A stretch of 64,000 bases of DNA from Sphingomonas edaphi (GCF_003583725.1 NZ_QXTF01000002.1:310001-374000), one strand, 5' to 3'; numbered from the stretch's first letter, positions 17,239 to 27,022 are shown. Notes: generated from the sequence alone by a model not told the origin. Made by a program: numbers and translations.

Positions 17239-18741
17239 TCAGCCCATGGTGGGAATGACGAACGCTTCCTTGTGATCGCCGGCCGCCGTGCCATCAGGCC
17301 AGCGCTGTGTAACCACCTTGGTCTTGGTCCAGAAACGCAGACCTTCCTGCCCGTACTGTCCGATGTCGCCAAAGCCTGACCGCTTCCAGCCGCCGAAGCT
17401 GTGATAGCTTACCGGCACGGGGATCGGCACGTTAACGCCGACCATGCCGACATTCACGCGGTTGACGAATTCGCGCGCTGCATGGCCGTTGCGGGTGAAG
17501 ATGGCGACGCCGTTGCCATAATCGTGGGCGCTCGGCAGGCGGACGGCTTCGTCGAAGCTGTCGGCGCGGACGATTTGCAGCACCGGGCCAAAAATCTCTT
17601 CCCTGTAGGACCGGAAGCTGGGCTTCACATGGTCGAAAAGCGTCGGTCCGACAAAGAAGCCCTTCTCGTGGCCCTGCAGCGTGAAGCCGCGGCCGTCGAC
17701 GACCAACTCGCCGCCCTCATCGGCGCACATCTGGATGTAATTTTCGACGCGCTGCTTGTGCGCCTCGTTGATGACCGGGCCATAATGGGCGTCTGGGTCG
17801 GTTGAGATGCCGATTTTCAGCTTTTCGATCGCCGGCACCAGCTTTTCGCGGAGGGCGGCGGCGGTGTCGTCACCCACCGGTACGACCACGGGCAGCGCCA
17901 TGCAGCGCTCACCGGCCGATCCGAAGGCCGCGCCGGTCAGGTCGGTGACGACCTGGTCAAGGTCGGCGTCGGGCATGACGATGCCGTGGTTCTTGGCTCC
18001 ACCGAAAGCCTGTACGCGCTTACCGTTCGCGGTGCCGCGCGAGTAGATGTACTGGGCGATGTCGGACGATCCGACAAAGCTGATGCCGGCGATATCAGGG
18101 TGATCCAGAATGGCGTCGACCATTTCCTTGTCGCCGTGGACGACGTTCAGGATGCCGTCGGGCAGGCCTGCTTCCTTCATCAATTCGGCCAGGCGAACCG
18201 GAACGCTGGGATCGCGCTCGGAGGGCTTCAGAATGAAGGCGTTGCCGCAGGCGATGGCCATGCCGAACATCCACATCGGGATCATCGCTGGGAAGTTGAA
18301 CGGCGTGATGCCGGCGCCGATGCCGAGCGGCTGGCGCATCGAATAGACATCGATGCCGGGACCTGCGCCCTGCGTATATTCGCCCTTCAGGGCCTGGGGG
18401 ATTCCGCAGCAATATTCGATGACCTCAAGGCCTCGCTGAACGTCGCCGCGCGAGTCCGCCAGCACCTTGCCATGCTCGCTCGAGAGCAACTCGGCGAGGT
18501 CGTCCATATTATGCTCGATCAGTTCCTTGAACTTAAACATGACTCGGGCGCGGCGCTGCGGGTTGGTCGCGGCCCAAGCGGGTTGCGCGGCAAGCGCTGC
18601 ATCGACCGCCTTTTGTAGGGTCGATGGCGTGCCCAGCGTGACGGTCGCCTGCACTTCGCCATGCGAGGGGTTCCACACTTCGCCCGTGCGGGTGCCTTCG
18701 GACAGGCTACTGCCGTTGATGAAATGCTCGATGCTACGCAT
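17239..18741 (-). CDS. mmsA: CoA-acylating methylmalonate-semialdehyde dehydrogenase
   Basis: MmsA converts methylmalonate semialdehyde to propionyl-CoA with NAD+ and CoA, completing valine (and part of inositol/thymine) degradation. The 500-residue aldehyde dehydrogenase shows ITPFNFPAMIPMWMFG, FVGSSDIAQYIYSRG and the catalytic cysteine C280 in GSAGERCMALPVV. The LKPSERDPSVP loop and the C-terminal SYHSFGGWKRSGFGD match the MmsA subfamily, not generic aldehyde dehydrogenases. Its substrate is made by MmsB at 10466, so the valine pathway genes flank the two lipoprotein genes on the same strand. Confidence 0.95.
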   Translation of the reverse strand: MRSIEHFINGSSLSEGTRTGEVWNPSHGEVQATVTLGTPSTLQKAVDAALAAQPAWAATNPQRRARVMFKFKELIEHNMDDLAELLSSEHGKVLADSRGDVQRGLEVIEYCCGIPQALKGEYTQGAGPGIDVYSMRQPLGIGAGITPFNFPAMIPMWMFGMAIACGNAFILKPSERDPSVPVRLAELMKEAGLPDGILNVVHGDKEMVDAILDHPDIAGISFVGSSDIAQYIYSRGTANGKRVQAFGGAKNHGIVMPDADLDQVVTDLTGAAFGSAGERCMALPVVVPVGDDTAAALREKLVPAIEKLKIGISTDPDAHYGPVINEAHKQRVENYIQMCADEGGELVVDGRGFTLQGHEKGFFVGPTLFDHVKPSFRSYREEIFGPVLQIVRADSFDEAVRLPSAHDYGNGVAIFTRNGHAAREFVNRVNVGMVGVNVPIPVPVSYHSFGGWKRSGFGDIGQYGQEGLRFWTKTKVVTQRWPDGTAAGDHKEAFVIPTMG

Positions 18742-18796
18742 GGCCGGGATCCCGAAACTGATTGAGGTTCGGGCGCTCCCCTAACGCCGCCTCCGA

Positions 18797-19555
18797 TCAA
18801 TTGCCAGCGGGGCAATCTGCATATTGGCTCGCAGTCAGCCCATCCCACGCCGCCTTGCCGCCGGCTGTCGCCTTTTCCAGCGTCAGTCGAAAATCGCGAT
18901 ATTCCTGGTGGTTGGGTAGGCCCAGGCGCGCCTCGACGATATGGCCACCCTCTGCGTCGATCCACAAGGTGCCGCTGCTGGGTGTCGTGCCCGTCACCGT
19001 CAGGTCGAAGCGGATTGTCTTGCGGCCAAGATAATCTTCTTCGCCACCGAAAGCTGCGCGAAGTAGCCCTAGGTCCCGAAAAACTCCGTTCTGGCCGGGC
19101 CAGATGACCGGAAGCTCGAACGAGAAATCTTTCTGCGGCCGATGCTCCTGCAGGAAGCTGTTCAGGTCGGCAAAGTCGAAATCATAGAGTAGGAAGGGCC
19201 GTGACTTCAGTGGATGACTCTCCTGGATGCGCGGGCCGCCGGGCGGTGCCACGTCGGCAACCAGCGTCGAACGCGCCGGGTCCAGCGTAAGCGTCCCGAA
19301 CCGCGCCTGGCTTCCGTCGCGCGTTACCTTGCCGGCGACGAACAGCGTTCCTTCTTGCACCCGCTCATCCATCCACGCCGTTACATAGGCCGACGTGGTG
19401 CACTTGCTGACCCATTTGTACACGGTGATCTCGCGCCGCGACGGTCTGTAGTGAACGACATGCTCCGGTTGCGACCCGTCGATGTTCGAACGGACGTAAT
19501 GGAGGATGGGCGAGGGCTGGACGATAGCAAGCGCGACGGCGAAGGCAGCGATCAT
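18797..19555 (-). CDS. Exported protein of unknown function
   Basis: A 252-residue protein beginning with a short hydrophobic signal-like segment (MIAAFAVALAIVQPSP). The rest is beta-rich, without membrane segments, and contains W/Y-rich strands (HYRPSRREITVYKWVS, ITVYKW). The C-terminal part GTLWIDAEGGHIVEARLGLPNHQEY resembles the lipoprotein-carrier-like DUF3108 fold, where a terminal strand reports a sugar or lipid precursor, but I could not confirm this. It is transcribed away from the M28 peptidase gene. A 20-base inverted repeat lies in the shared 79-base promoter region. Confidence 0.7.
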   Translation of the reverse strand: MIAAFAVALAIVQPSPILHYVRSNIDGSQPEHVVHYRPSRREITVYKWVSKCTTSAYVTAWMDERVQEGTLFVAGKVTRDGSQARFGTLTLDPARSTLVADVAPPGGPRIQESHPLKSRPFLLYDFDFADLNSFLQEHRPQKDFSFELPVIWPGQNGVFRDLGLLRAAFGGEEDYLGRKTIRFDLTVTGTTPSSGTLWIDAEGGHIVEARLGLPNHQEYRDFRLTLEKATAGGKAAWDGLTASQYADCPAGN

Positions 19556-19569
19556 GTATCAAAGGTAAC

Positions 19570-19589
19570 TGTATTATATATGTAATACA
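19570..19589. promoter_or_regulatory. Inverted repeat in divergent promoter region, candidate operator
   Basis: A perfect 7-base inverted repeat, TGTATTA-N6-TAATACA, lies in the 79 bases between the divergent genes at 18797-19555 and 19635-21002. It is AT-rich against a GC-rich background, and one half overlaps a possible -10 box (TATTATATAT). The geometry suits a homodimeric helix-turn-helix regulator controlling both genes. The regulator is not identified. Confidence 0.45.
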
Positions 19590-19634
19590 ATAGCGGGCTG
19601 GATTGCCTGCGCGGCCCGTGCTTAAGTTGCAGGC

Positions 19635-21002
19635 ATGGTACGCGCATCCCTCCTCCTCACCGCCCTTTTCTCCACCACCGCCGCGGTCGCCCAACAGTCG
19701 CCGCAGGACGCTCGCCTCGGGCAGATCGCTAGCGCGGTCGATGCCGCGCGCATGAAGGCGACGGTCGCCACGCTGGTCAGCTTCGGTACCCGCCACACCT
19801 TATCGTCGCAGACCGATCCGAAACGCGGCATCGGCGCCTCGGTCCGCTGGGCGGAAGCAGAGATGAAGAAGCTCGGCCTGCAGACGCTCCAGACGTGCGA
19901 CACGGTGACGGGGCGCCGAGTGCCGACCCCGACAAAGGTATGCAACGCGGTGGCTATCCAGCGCGGGACCGAGCGGCCGAGTGACGTGGTCATCATTACC
20001 GGTCATATCGACAGCCGGGTGACCGACGTGATGAACGCAACCGCCGACGCACCGGGCGCGAACGACGATGGATCGGGCACGGCGGCAGTAATGGAGGCGG
20101 CGCGGGTACTGTCGAAGCACAAGTTTCCCGGCACCATCGTCTATGCCGCGCTGAGCGGGGAAGAGCAGGGACTCCTCGGCGGCAAGATCCTCGCTGATTA
20201 TGCCAAAGCGCAGGGCTGGAACGTCATCGCCAATCTGAACAACGACATTATCGGCAACAGCTGCGGCTCCGACGGCGTGTGCAACGACAAGCAAGTGCGC
20301 GTCTTCTCGGAGGGGCTGCGCTGGCAGGGGGGCGACGAGCTTCGCGACGATGTACGTAGCCTCGGTGGCGAGAACGACAGCCCGTCACGCAACATCTCAC
20401 GCTACCTCGACAGCCTAGCCGAGCGGCTGCCTTCGATTGGCCTCGACGTCATGCAAGTCTGGCGCAACGACCGCTTTGGCCGCGGCGGGGATCACACGGA
20501 GTTTCTGAACGCGGGATTCCCGGCGGTGCGGATGTCGGTCGCGGTCGAAAACTACAATTGGCAGCACCAAGACCTGCGTACCGAAAAAGGCGTCGAATAT
20601 GGCGACACCATCGACAAGATGGATTTCCCTTATCTGGCCAAGGTGACCAAACTGAACGTCGCTGCATTGGCCGCCCTAGCCAGCGCCCCGCCGCCGCCGA
20701 TGCCGACCGTAGAAGGCGCGGTGAGTACGGACACGACAATCAAGTGGCCGCTTCTTTCGACTGCCGAAAGTTTCGTGGTCCGGTGGCGTCGTACCGACTC
20801 CAATCAATGGCAATTCGAACGTCGGGTGCCCAAGCAGCTTAGGGTCGACACGCCCGACACAGTGGTTCTTCCGAAAGTTCGCGTCGACGACTGGGTGTTC
20901 GGCGTTTCGTCTGTCAGCAAGGACGGCTACGAAAGCCCGGTCGCCTCGGCTGTTCCCGGCGGCGCTTTCAAGCCTTATGTAAATCCGGCGAAAACAAAGT
21001 GA
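19635..21002 (+). CDS. Secreted M28-family metallopeptidase with C-terminal beta domain
   Basis: A 455-residue exported zinc peptidase. A signal peptide (residues 1-19, ending AVAQQ) leads to the M28 catalytic domain: IITGHIDSR carries the first zinc histidine, APGANDDGSGTAAVMEAARVL the bridging aspartate, and LSGEEQGLLG the catalytic and metal-binding glutamates. GRGGDHTEFLNAGFPAVRMS supplies the last histidine. After about residue 350 comes a proline hinge (APPPPMPTVEG) and a fibronectin-III-like domain of about 95 residues (WRRTDSNQWQFERRVP). It most likely acts as an aminopeptidase in the periplasm or outside the cell. It is 35 bases upstream of rnr. Confidence 0.88.
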   Translation: MVRASLLLTALFSTTAAVAQQSPQDARLGQIASAVDAARMKATVATLVSFGTRHTLSSQTDPKRGIGASVRWAEAEMKKLGLQTLQTCDTVTGRRVPTPTKVCNAVAIQRGTERPSDVVIITGHIDSRVTDVMNATADAPGANDDGSGTAAVMEAARVLSKHKFPGTIVYAALSGEEQGLLGGKILADYAKAQGWNVIANLNNDIIGNSCGSDGVCNDKQVRVFSEGLRWQGGDELRDDVRSLGGENDSPSRNISRYLDSLAERLPSIGLDVMQVWRNDRFGRGGDHTEFLNAGFPAVRMSVAVENYNWQHQDLRTEKGVEYGDTIDKMDFPYLAKVTKLNVAALAALASAPPPPMPTVEGAVSTDTTIKWPLLSTAESFVVRWRRTDSNQWQFERRVPKQLRVDTPDTVVLPKVRVDDWVFGVSSVSKDGYESPVASAVPGGAFKPYVNPAKTK

Positions 21003-21037
21003 GGACACTTTAGGATTGCGCGTGCATTAAACGCCTG

Positions 21038-23311
21038 ATGCCCCGCAAACCTTCCGCTGGCCTGCCGACCGCAAAGCAGATTCTCGACTTCATCGAAAGC
21101 TCCGGGCAGCCCGCCGGCAAGCGCGAGATCGCGCGGGCATTCGGCCTATCCGGTCACGAGAAGATCCTGCTGAAGGCGCTGCTTAAGGACATGGCCGACG
21201 AAGGCCTGATCGACAGCGCGCCCGGCCGCGCTTTCCACAAGGCGGGCGGGGTACCGCGTGTCACCGTGCTACGCGTCGTGTCGGTCGACGACGGGCAGGT
21301 GTTGGCCACGCCCGAAAGCTGGCACGCCGACACCCCGCCGCCGAAGCTTCGCGTAATCGAGCGTGGCAGGCGGTCCGCGCTTGCGCTCAACGATCGCATC
21401 CTGGCCCGCACCGAGGAAGCCGGCGCTGGCTACGTTGCTCATCCGATGAAGAAACTGGCCCGCTCGGCCGAACTGGTACTGGGCGTGGTGCGGCTGGAGG
21501 GTGATCGCCATTATCTTACCCCGGTCGACAAGAAGGAGCGGCGCGAGCTTCCGATCTCCGACCTAAAGGACGCACAACCGGGCGACCTCGTCCTTGCCGA
21601 ACCCTCCGGTCGCCCGCCGCGCACGACCGCGCGGGTGGACGCCATCCTTGGCGATCCGTTTGCCCCGCGCAGCTTCTCTATGATCGCGATCCACAAGCAT
21701 GGCATCCGCGACGAATTTCGCGCCGAGGCCACCGCGGAAGCCAAGAAGGTCGCCTCGCAGCTGCTTGGTGACCGTGAGGACCTGACCCAACTGCCGATTG
21801 TAGCCATCGATCCGGAAGATGCGCGCGACCATGACGATGCCATCTGGGCCAAGGCGCGCGAGGACGGCGACGGCTGGGACGCGATTGTCGCCATTGCTGA
21901 CGTTAGCTACTACGTGCGCCCCGGTAGCGAATTGGATCGCGAGGCCCGGGCCCGCGGCAACAGCGTCTATTTTCCCGACCGCGTCGTGCCGATGCTGCCC
22001 CACGAACTGTCGTCCGACATCTGTTCGCTGAAGCAAGGGCAGGAGCGGGCCGCGATGGCCTGCCACCTCCACGTCGGCAGTGACGGCGCCCTTAAAAGCT
22101 GGCGATTCTCGCGTGCCAAAATTTGTGTCGCTGCAAACATTGCGTATGAGAATGCTCAGGCGGCGATGGACGCGGTTGGAGAGCAAGTTGTTGAAGTCGC
22201 AAGCTCTCCCTGTTCGATGCCCGATCTTGAAGGTCCGGTTCCGAAAGAGTTGGTCGACAAGGCGCTGATACCGCTCTGGGCCTGTTGGCGAGCCTTGCTG
22301 TCTGCCCGGGAAAAGCGCGAACCGCTTGAGCTCGACCTTCCCGAACGGCGCGTCATGCTCGACGAAAAGGGCCGAATCCTCTCCGTCGCCCCGCGCGAGC
22401 GACTCGATGCCCATCGGCTGGTCGAGGACTATATGATCGCTGCCAACGTCGCAGCGGCCAAAGCTCTGGAGCGCAAGAAGGCGCCGGTCATGTACCGCGT
22501 GCACGAAGGCCCGGGCCGCGAGAAGTTGGTCGCGCTCAAGGATTATCTGGCCACCTTCGATATCGAATTTGCGCTTGGCCAAGTCATCAAGCCCGCGATT
22601 TTTAACCGGATCATAGAGCGGATTGGCCCCGATCACGATGCCCGGCCGGAAATCATGGAACAATTGCTCCGGACCCAGATGCAGGCGCGCTACTCGCCTG
22701 AAACGCTCGGCCATTTCGGGCTCGCGCTTGGCAGCTACGCGCATTTCACGTCGCCGATCCGTCGTTATGCCGACCTGCTCGTCCACCGAGCGCTGGTCAG
22801 CGCCTACCGTCTCGGGGATGGCGGCCTCCCTTCCCAGGAAGCGGAGCAGTTTGTCGAGATCGGCGAGCATATTTCGATGCTGGAACGCCGGGCGATGGAG
22901 GCGGAACGAGAGACGATCGATCGCTACGTCGCCGCTTTCCTCGCCGACAAAGTCGGGCAGATTTTGCGCTGCCGGATTACCGGCGTCCAGCCGTTCGGCT
23001 TCTTCGCGACGGTCGAGGATTTGGGCGGTGACGGGCTGGTGCCGGCAGCGATCTTGGGCAACGAATATTTCCGCTACGACGAGGCAGCCCGCGCCTTGGT
23101 TGGAGAGCAAAGCGGTGAGACCTACCGCGTCGGCCAGCATCTCGAGCTCAAGCTGGTCGAGGCCAATCCTGCGTCGGGCGCGCTCCGCTTCGAGCTTCCC
23201 GAAGGCAAGTTCGCCGCGCCGCCGCGAACCGCGCGCAAGGACCGCACTCGGGCAGGGTCGAAACGTGGGCGCCCCGGCAATATCCGGCACCAAGGCAAGC
23301 GCCGCCGTTAG
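21038..23311 (+). CDS. rnr: Ribonuclease R
   Basis: RNase R is a processive 3'-5' exoribonuclease that degrades structured RNA. The 757-residue protein has an N-terminal winged-helix segment (residues 10-70, KREIARAFGLSGHEKILLKA), cold-shock-like domains, the catalytic RNB domain opening with VAIDPEDARDHDDAIWA (the active-site aspartates) and containing HFTSPIRRYADLLVHRAL, and a C-terminal S1 domain (RCRITGVQPFGFFATVEDLGGDG). A basic tail (about the last 40 residues) closes it. The family assignment is firm: the cold-shock plus RNB plus S1 order with a basic tail separates it from RNase II. Confidence 0.96.
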   Translation: MPRKPSAGLPTAKQILDFIESSGQPAGKREIARAFGLSGHEKILLKALLKDMADEGLIDSAPGRAFHKAGGVPRVTVLRVVSVDDGQVLATPESWHADTPPPKLRVIERGRRSALALNDRILARTEEAGAGYVAHPMKKLARSAELVLGVVRLEGDRHYLTPVDKKERRELPISDLKDAQPGDLVLAEPSGRPPRTTARVDAILGDPFAPRSFSMIAIHKHGIRDEFRAEATAEAKKVASQLLGDREDLTQLPIVAIDPEDARDHDDAIWAKAREDGDGWDAIVAIADVSYYVRPGSELDREARARGNSVYFPDRVVPMLPHELSSDICSLKQGQERAAMACHLHVGSDGALKSWRFSRAKICVAANIAYENAQAAMDAVGEQVVEVASSPCSMPDLEGPVPKELVDKALIPLWACWRALLSAREKREPLELDLPERRVMLDEKGRILSVAPRERLDAHRLVEDYMIAANVAAAKALERKKAPVMYRVHEGPGREKLVALKDYLATFDIEFALGQVIKPAIFNRIIERIGPDHDARPEIMEQLLRTQMQARYSPETLGHFGLALGSYAHFTSPIRRYADLLVHRALVSAYRLGDGGLPSQEAEQFVEIGEHISMLERRAMEAERETIDRYVAAFLADKVGQILRCRITGVQPFGFFATVEDLGGDGLVPAAILGNEYFRYDEAARALVGEQSGETYRVGQHLELKLVEANPASGALRFELPEGKFAAPPRTARKDRTRAGSKRGRPGNIRHQGKRRR

Positions 23312-23370
23312 GGCTGCAACCAATTCAACCATCATGCGCTTCGTTCCCGACGGAAATAAGGGGCGCAGCA

Positions 23371-23970
23371 ATGGCCAATCACAATATCGCGATCATCGTC
23401 GGCAGCCTTCGCGACGGCAGCATCAACCGCAAGGTCGCGCGCTCTATGTGCGCCTTGCACGACCGGTTGGACTGCGAGATTGTGGAGATCGGCGATCTTC
23501 CACTCTACAATCCGGATCTTGACGGCAAGGACCCGCCTGCAAGCTGGAGCCGGTTCCGTGACGCCGTGCGCGGCGCGGAAGGCGTCCTGTTCGTCACGCC
23601 CGAATATAATCGCTCAATGCCCGGCGCGCTGAAGAACGCGATCGACGTTGGCTCGCGTCCTTACGGGAAAAGTGTGTTTGCCAAAAAACCGGCGGCCATC
23701 GTCACCGTCTCCCCCGGCGCCATCGGCGGATTCGGTGCCAACCACGCGCTTCGCCAGTGCGCGGTGTTCCTCGACATGCCCGTTATGCAGCAGCCGGAAG
23801 CTTATTTGGGTCAGGTCGCCGAAGATGCGTTTGGAGATGACGGACTGCTAAAGGACGGCCCCTTGAAGGATCTCGTCGCGAAGCTGTCGGCGGCGTTCGG
23901 CGACTGGGTCGACCTCATCAAGGCCGGTCGCGCCAAGCTGCTTGGCGACAGTTCGGGGTCGGAAGGTTAG
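23371..23970 (+). CDS. NADPH-dependent FMN reductase
   Basis: A 199-residue flavodoxin-fold reductase. The phosphate-binding loop for FMN is visible as VGSLRDGSINRKVARS near residue 11, and the family motif TPEYNRSMPGALKNAID near residue 73 contacts the flavin. The protein belongs with ChrR/YieF-like quinone and chromate reductases, which reduce quinones by two electrons to limit redox cycling. A link to the chromate transporter 3 kb away is tempting but unproven. It is preceded by GGGGCGCAGCA before the ATG and stands between rnr and the YegP-like gene on the same strand. Confidence 0.92.
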   Translation: MANHNIAIIVGSLRDGSINRKVARSMCALHDRLDCEIVEIGDLPLYNPDLDGKDPPASWSRFRDAVRGAEGVLFVTPEYNRSMPGALKNAIDVGSRPYGKSVFAKKPAAIVTVSPGAIGGFGANHALRQCAVFLDMPVMQQPEAYLGQVAEDAFGDDGLLKDGPLKDLVAKLSAAFGDWVDLIKAGRAKLLGDSSGSEG

Positions 23971-24032
23971 CACATCGACTCGCCATCCATTGCGGGTTAG
24001 CCTCCGGGCTTCGATAGCGACGGAGGCAAATC

Positions 24033-24209
24033 ATGGCTCACAAGTTCGTGATCAAGAAATCGTCCAACGGCGAATACATCGCCAGCTTCGAGTATAATGG
24101 CGAAAAAGTCTTCTGGACCGAAACGTACAAGTCCAAGGCGTCTGCCCAGAACGCGATCGATTCCATCAAGAAAAACGGCCCCATGGCCGAGGTGCATGAC
24201 GCGACTTGA
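24033..24209 (+). CDS. YegP-like DUF1508 protein
   Basis: A 58-residue protein with a good ribosome binding site (GGAGG, eight bases before ATG). It consists of a single DUF1508 unit: FVIKKSSNGEYIASFEYNGE, then ETYKSKASAQNAIDSIKKNG. Family members have one or two copies of this motif, fold as a small alpha/beta unit and are linked by proteomics to stress and persistence, but no activity is known. The match to the family pattern (phenylalanine, the Gly-rich turn and the Ser-Lys-AlaxxxxxxI helix) is convincing despite the short length. Confidence 0.88.
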   Translation: MAHKFVIKKSSNGEYIASFEYNGEKVFWTETYKSKASAQNAIDSIKKNGPMAEVHDAT

Positions 24210-24341
24210 GCGCCCGAGCAGCGATGCGGGTCCCACTGCAATCGCAGGAAACGCGAAGAGCTAGCCAAGGCGGCCAGCCGTGCGCGAACTGGCTAGGACT
24301 TACGTTACGGGATTCCTGCCCCTGACGCGCCTGCGATCGGA

Positions 24342-24896
24342 CTAAAGTCTCGGGAGCGTTACCCCCCGCTGGCCCATATATTTGCCGGCCCGGTCCTTGT
24401 AGCTAGTCTCGCACCGCTCGTTTCCTTTCAGGAACAGGAACTGGCACGCGCCCTCGTTGGCATAGATCTTGGCCGGCAGGGGTGTCGTGTTCGAAAATTC
24501 CAGCGTGACATGACCCTCCCAGCCGGGCTCCAAGGGGGTCACGTTCACGATGATCCCGCAACGCGCATAGGTCGACTTGCCGAGGCAGATCACCAGCACG
24601 TCTTCCGGCACCCGGAAATATTCGACCGTTCGGGCCAGGGCAAAGCTGTTGGGCGGGATGATGCAAACGTCGGTCTGGCGATCGACGAAGCTGTTGCCAG
24701 CAAAATCCTTCGGATCGACGACGGCGCTGTCGATGTTGGTGAAAATCTTGAATTCGTCCGCAACCCGCGCGTCATACCCGTAGGACGACAGGCCATAGCT
24801 GATGCAGCCCTCGCGGCGCTGCGCCTCCACGAACGGCTCGATCATGCCGTTGGTCTGGGCCTGCTCGCGAATCCATCTGTCGGAAAGTATGCTCAT
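24342..24896 (-). CDS. dcd: dCTP deaminase
   Basis: Dcd deaminates dCTP to dUTP, feeding thymidylate synthesis. The 184-residue length is exactly that of the family. Recognisable motifs are [14 protein letters not shown] at the N-terminus, [42 protein letters not shown] (substrate- and trimer-forming region with catalytic Glu) and [13 protein letters not shown] at the C-terminus. I chose the ATG at 24896 because the open frame continues far upstream without family similarity. It is divergent from dnaB across a 120-base intergenic region. Confidence 0.96.
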   Translation of the reverse strand: MSILSDRWIREQAQTNGMIEPFVEAQRREGCISYGLSSYGYDARVADEFKIFTNIDSAVVDPKDFAGNSFVDRQTDVCIIPPNSFALARTVEYFRVPEDVLVICLGKSTYARCGIIVNVTPLEPGWEGHVTLEFSNTTPLPAKIYANEGACQFLFLKGNERCETSYKDRAGKYMGQRGVTLPRL

Positions 24897-25016
24897 GCTG
24901 CTTTGGCTAGCCGCCGCGACGGGCCGCACGCAATGCCGCTGATTATCCACAGCGGTGTCCACGGAAAAATGGATCGGCGGGTAGAGCCTCGAATGTCCAT
25001 CGCGTAGGGTTCTGCC

Positions 25017-26513
25017 ATGGCCGAGATCATTCGCATCAACGAGGCCGGCGATGCGCCGGCGCCCGAGACCAAGCTCCCGCAAAATATCGAGGCAGAGGCC
25101 GCGCTGTTGGGCGCGCTTATGATCGACAACCGGCTGGTCGAAGATGTCCAGATTCGACTGAAACCACACCATTTCTTCGAACCACTGCACGGTCGTATTT
25201 ACGAAGCGATCTTGCGGATGAGCGACAAGAACATGGTCGCCAACCCGGTGACCCTGAAGCCGATTTTCGAAGCCGATGACGCGATGAAGGAGGTAGGTGG
25301 ACCGGCCTATCTCGCGCAGCTGACCGGTTCGGGCGCCGCTGTCATTGGCGCGCGCGACTTCGCCGCGCAAATCTATGACCTGGCGCTGCTCCGCGCGCTT
25401 GTCGGCGTCGGCCGCGACATGGTCGAAAGCGCGCTGGACACCTCGGAGGAAGTAGCGCCGCTCTCGCAGATCGAGCGGGCGGAAAGCGAGCTGTACCGCG
25501 TCGCGGAAGAGGGCGGGAACGAAGGTAAAGTCAAAAGTTTCGGGGAGGCGAGCATCCTCGCCGTGAAGCAGGCGGAAAAGGCACTCAACAGCGGCGGTCA
25601 CCTGTCGGGTGTAACCACTGGCCTCGACGGGGTGAACACCAAGGTCGGCGGGCTGCACAAGAGCGACCTTATCATCCTTGCCGGCCGTCCGGGCATGGGC
25701 AAGACGTCGCTTGCGACTAACATGGCCTTCGCGGCGGCGCAGCGCTTCGTCCGCGACCAGGAAGATGGAATTGCGGCAGACAAGAGCGCTGGTGCGCCGG
25801 TTGCCTTCTTCAGCTTGGAAATGTCCGCGGACCAGCTGGCAACCCGTATCCTCGCCGAACAGTCCGGGATTTCCTCGGAAAACCTACGCATGGGCAAGAT
25901 CAGCCAGCAGGAATTTCGCAACCTCGCGCGGGCCTCCAGCGAATTGTCGAACCTGCCGCTATACATCGACGATACGCCCGGCCTGTCGATCGCTGCGCTC
26001 CGCGCCCGGGCTCGCCGCCTGAAGCGGCAGAAGGGCATCGGCTTCGTCGTCGTCGATTATCTTCAGCTGCTGCAGGGCACCGGCAAGGGGTCGGCTGGCG
26101 ACAATCGCGTCCAGGAAATTTCGGAAATCAGCCGCGGCCTCAAGCAGCTCGCCAAGGAACTCGACCTGCCGGTCATGGCGCTGTCACAGCTCAGCCGTGC
26201 GGTCGAACAGCGAGAGGACAAGCGGCCCCAACTGTCCGACCTTCGTGAATCGGGTTCGATCGAGCAGGACGCCGACATGGTCTGGTTCGTATTCCGCCCC
26301 GACTATTATGTCGCCGCCAAGCAGCCTAGCGAGGATCATCCTGACTTCGCCGCCTGGCAGGAAGAGATGTCGCGTGTTTACGGCACCGCCGAATTGCTCG
26401 TCGCTAAGCAGCGTCACGGCGCGACGGGCAAGGTTCGCATGCGCTTCGACAGCCGCATCACCAAGTTCAGCGATCCCATCGATGGCGACTATCTGCCGGA
26501 AATGCGCGGGTGA
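25017..26513 (+). CDS. dnaB: Replicative DNA helicase
   Basis: DnaB is the hexameric helicase that unwinds DNA at the replication fork. The N-terminal primase-interaction domain ([19 protein letters not shown], about residues 20-120) is followed by a RecA-like core with Walker [11 protein letters not shown] (K229), [21 protein letters not shown] (motif H1a), [13 protein letters not shown] (Walker B) and [34 protein letters not shown]. The 498-residue length is standard and there is no intein. The stop codon overlaps the GTG start of the next gene by four bases. Confidence 0.97.
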   Translation: MAEIIRINEAGDAPAPETKLPQNIEAEAALLGALMIDNRLVEDVQIRLKPHHFFEPLHGRIYEAILRMSDKNMVANPVTLKPIFEADDAMKEVGGPAYLAQLTGSGAAVIGARDFAAQIYDLALLRALVGVGRDMVESALDTSEEVAPLSQIERAESELYRVAEEGGNEGKVKSFGEASILAVKQAEKALNSGGHLSGVTTGLDGVNTKVGGLHKSDLIILAGRPGMGKTSLATNMAFAAAQRFVRDQEDGIAADKSAGAPVAFFSLEMSADQLATRILAEQSGISSENLRMGKISQQEFRNLARASSELSNLPLYIDDTPGLSIAALRARARRLKRQKGIGFVVVDYLQLLQGTGKGSAGDNRVQEISEISRGLKQLAKELDLPVMALSQLSRAVEQREDKRPQLSDLRESGSIEQDADMVWFVFRPDYYVAAKQPSEDHPDFAAWQEEMSRVYGTAELLVAKQRHGATGKVRMRFDSRITKFSDPIDGDYLPEMRG

Positions 26514-27022
26514 ACAGTCGCCGCCGCGTCACCGTCAACGACGAGATGCAGCAGGGCTATAGCTACGAACTGACTGCGCGGGAGGGCCGCGACTTCGATC
26601 CGGAATTCCGGCCCGAACTGACGCCGAAGGAGATGCTGGAATTCGGCATTTTCTGCGGAAAATATATGACCGACTGTCGCGACGAATTCCCGGCGAGCTG
26701 GTTCGAGAAGGCTCAGCTGGCCGACGGCAAGCGCGACTGTTCGCTCAACTATTTCGGGGTGGACGCCAGCCAGCCGCTATCCGAATGGAAGCGCAAGGGC
26801 TGGATCCATCCCGACGACCCGCGCGGATGGTTCCAATGGTATTGCCGCTACTACATGGGCCGCCGCCTACCCGGCGAGGACGATCGGCAGATCAAACGCT
26901 GGAAGAACATTCGCAGGCACATCGCGCAGATCGAAAAGCATTGCGATCCCGGCGACATCAGTTGCCGCCGAAAGCAGCGCCAAGCCGTGCTCCACTGGGC
27001 CTACGACAGCCGGAAAATCTAG
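26510..27022 (+). CDS. Conserved-looking protein of unknown function, overlapping dnaB
   Basis: A 170-residue soluble protein starting with GTG inside the dnaB stop (GTGA). An ATG at codon 13 is an alternative start. It is rich in aromatic and charged residues and has five cysteines (GIFCGKYMTDCRDEF, KRDCSLNY, YCRYYMGRR, HCDPGDISCRRK), some paired. Repeated W/Y motifs (WFQWYCRYYMGRRLPGEDD) suggest a compact nucleic-acid- or protein-binding fold. I do not recognise the family. Codon usage and composition match the neighbours, and the four-base coupling to dnaB argues that it is a genuine gene. It converges on chrA with a four-base overlap at the stop codons. Confidence 0.75.
   Translation: MNSRRRVTVNDEMQQGYSYELTAREGRDFDPEFRPELTPKEMLEFGIFCGKYMTDCRDEFPASWFEKAQLADGKRDCSLNYFGVDASQPLSEWKRKGWIHPDDPRGWFQWYCRYYMGRRLPGEDDRQIKRWKNIRRHIAQIEKHCDPGDISCRRKQRQAVLHWAYDSRKI

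Noticed and set aside
21563-23371. Long open frame on the minus strand (about 600 codons) opposite rnr
   Set aside because: It is fully antisense to a well-supported RNase R gene, matches no family I know, and is explained by the GC-rich codon bias that removes stop codons in the reverse frame.
24897-25658. Upstream extension of the dcd frame
   Set aside because: The extension covers the dnaB 5' region on the opposite strand and the divergent promoter region; Dcd similarity begins exactly at the Met at 24896.
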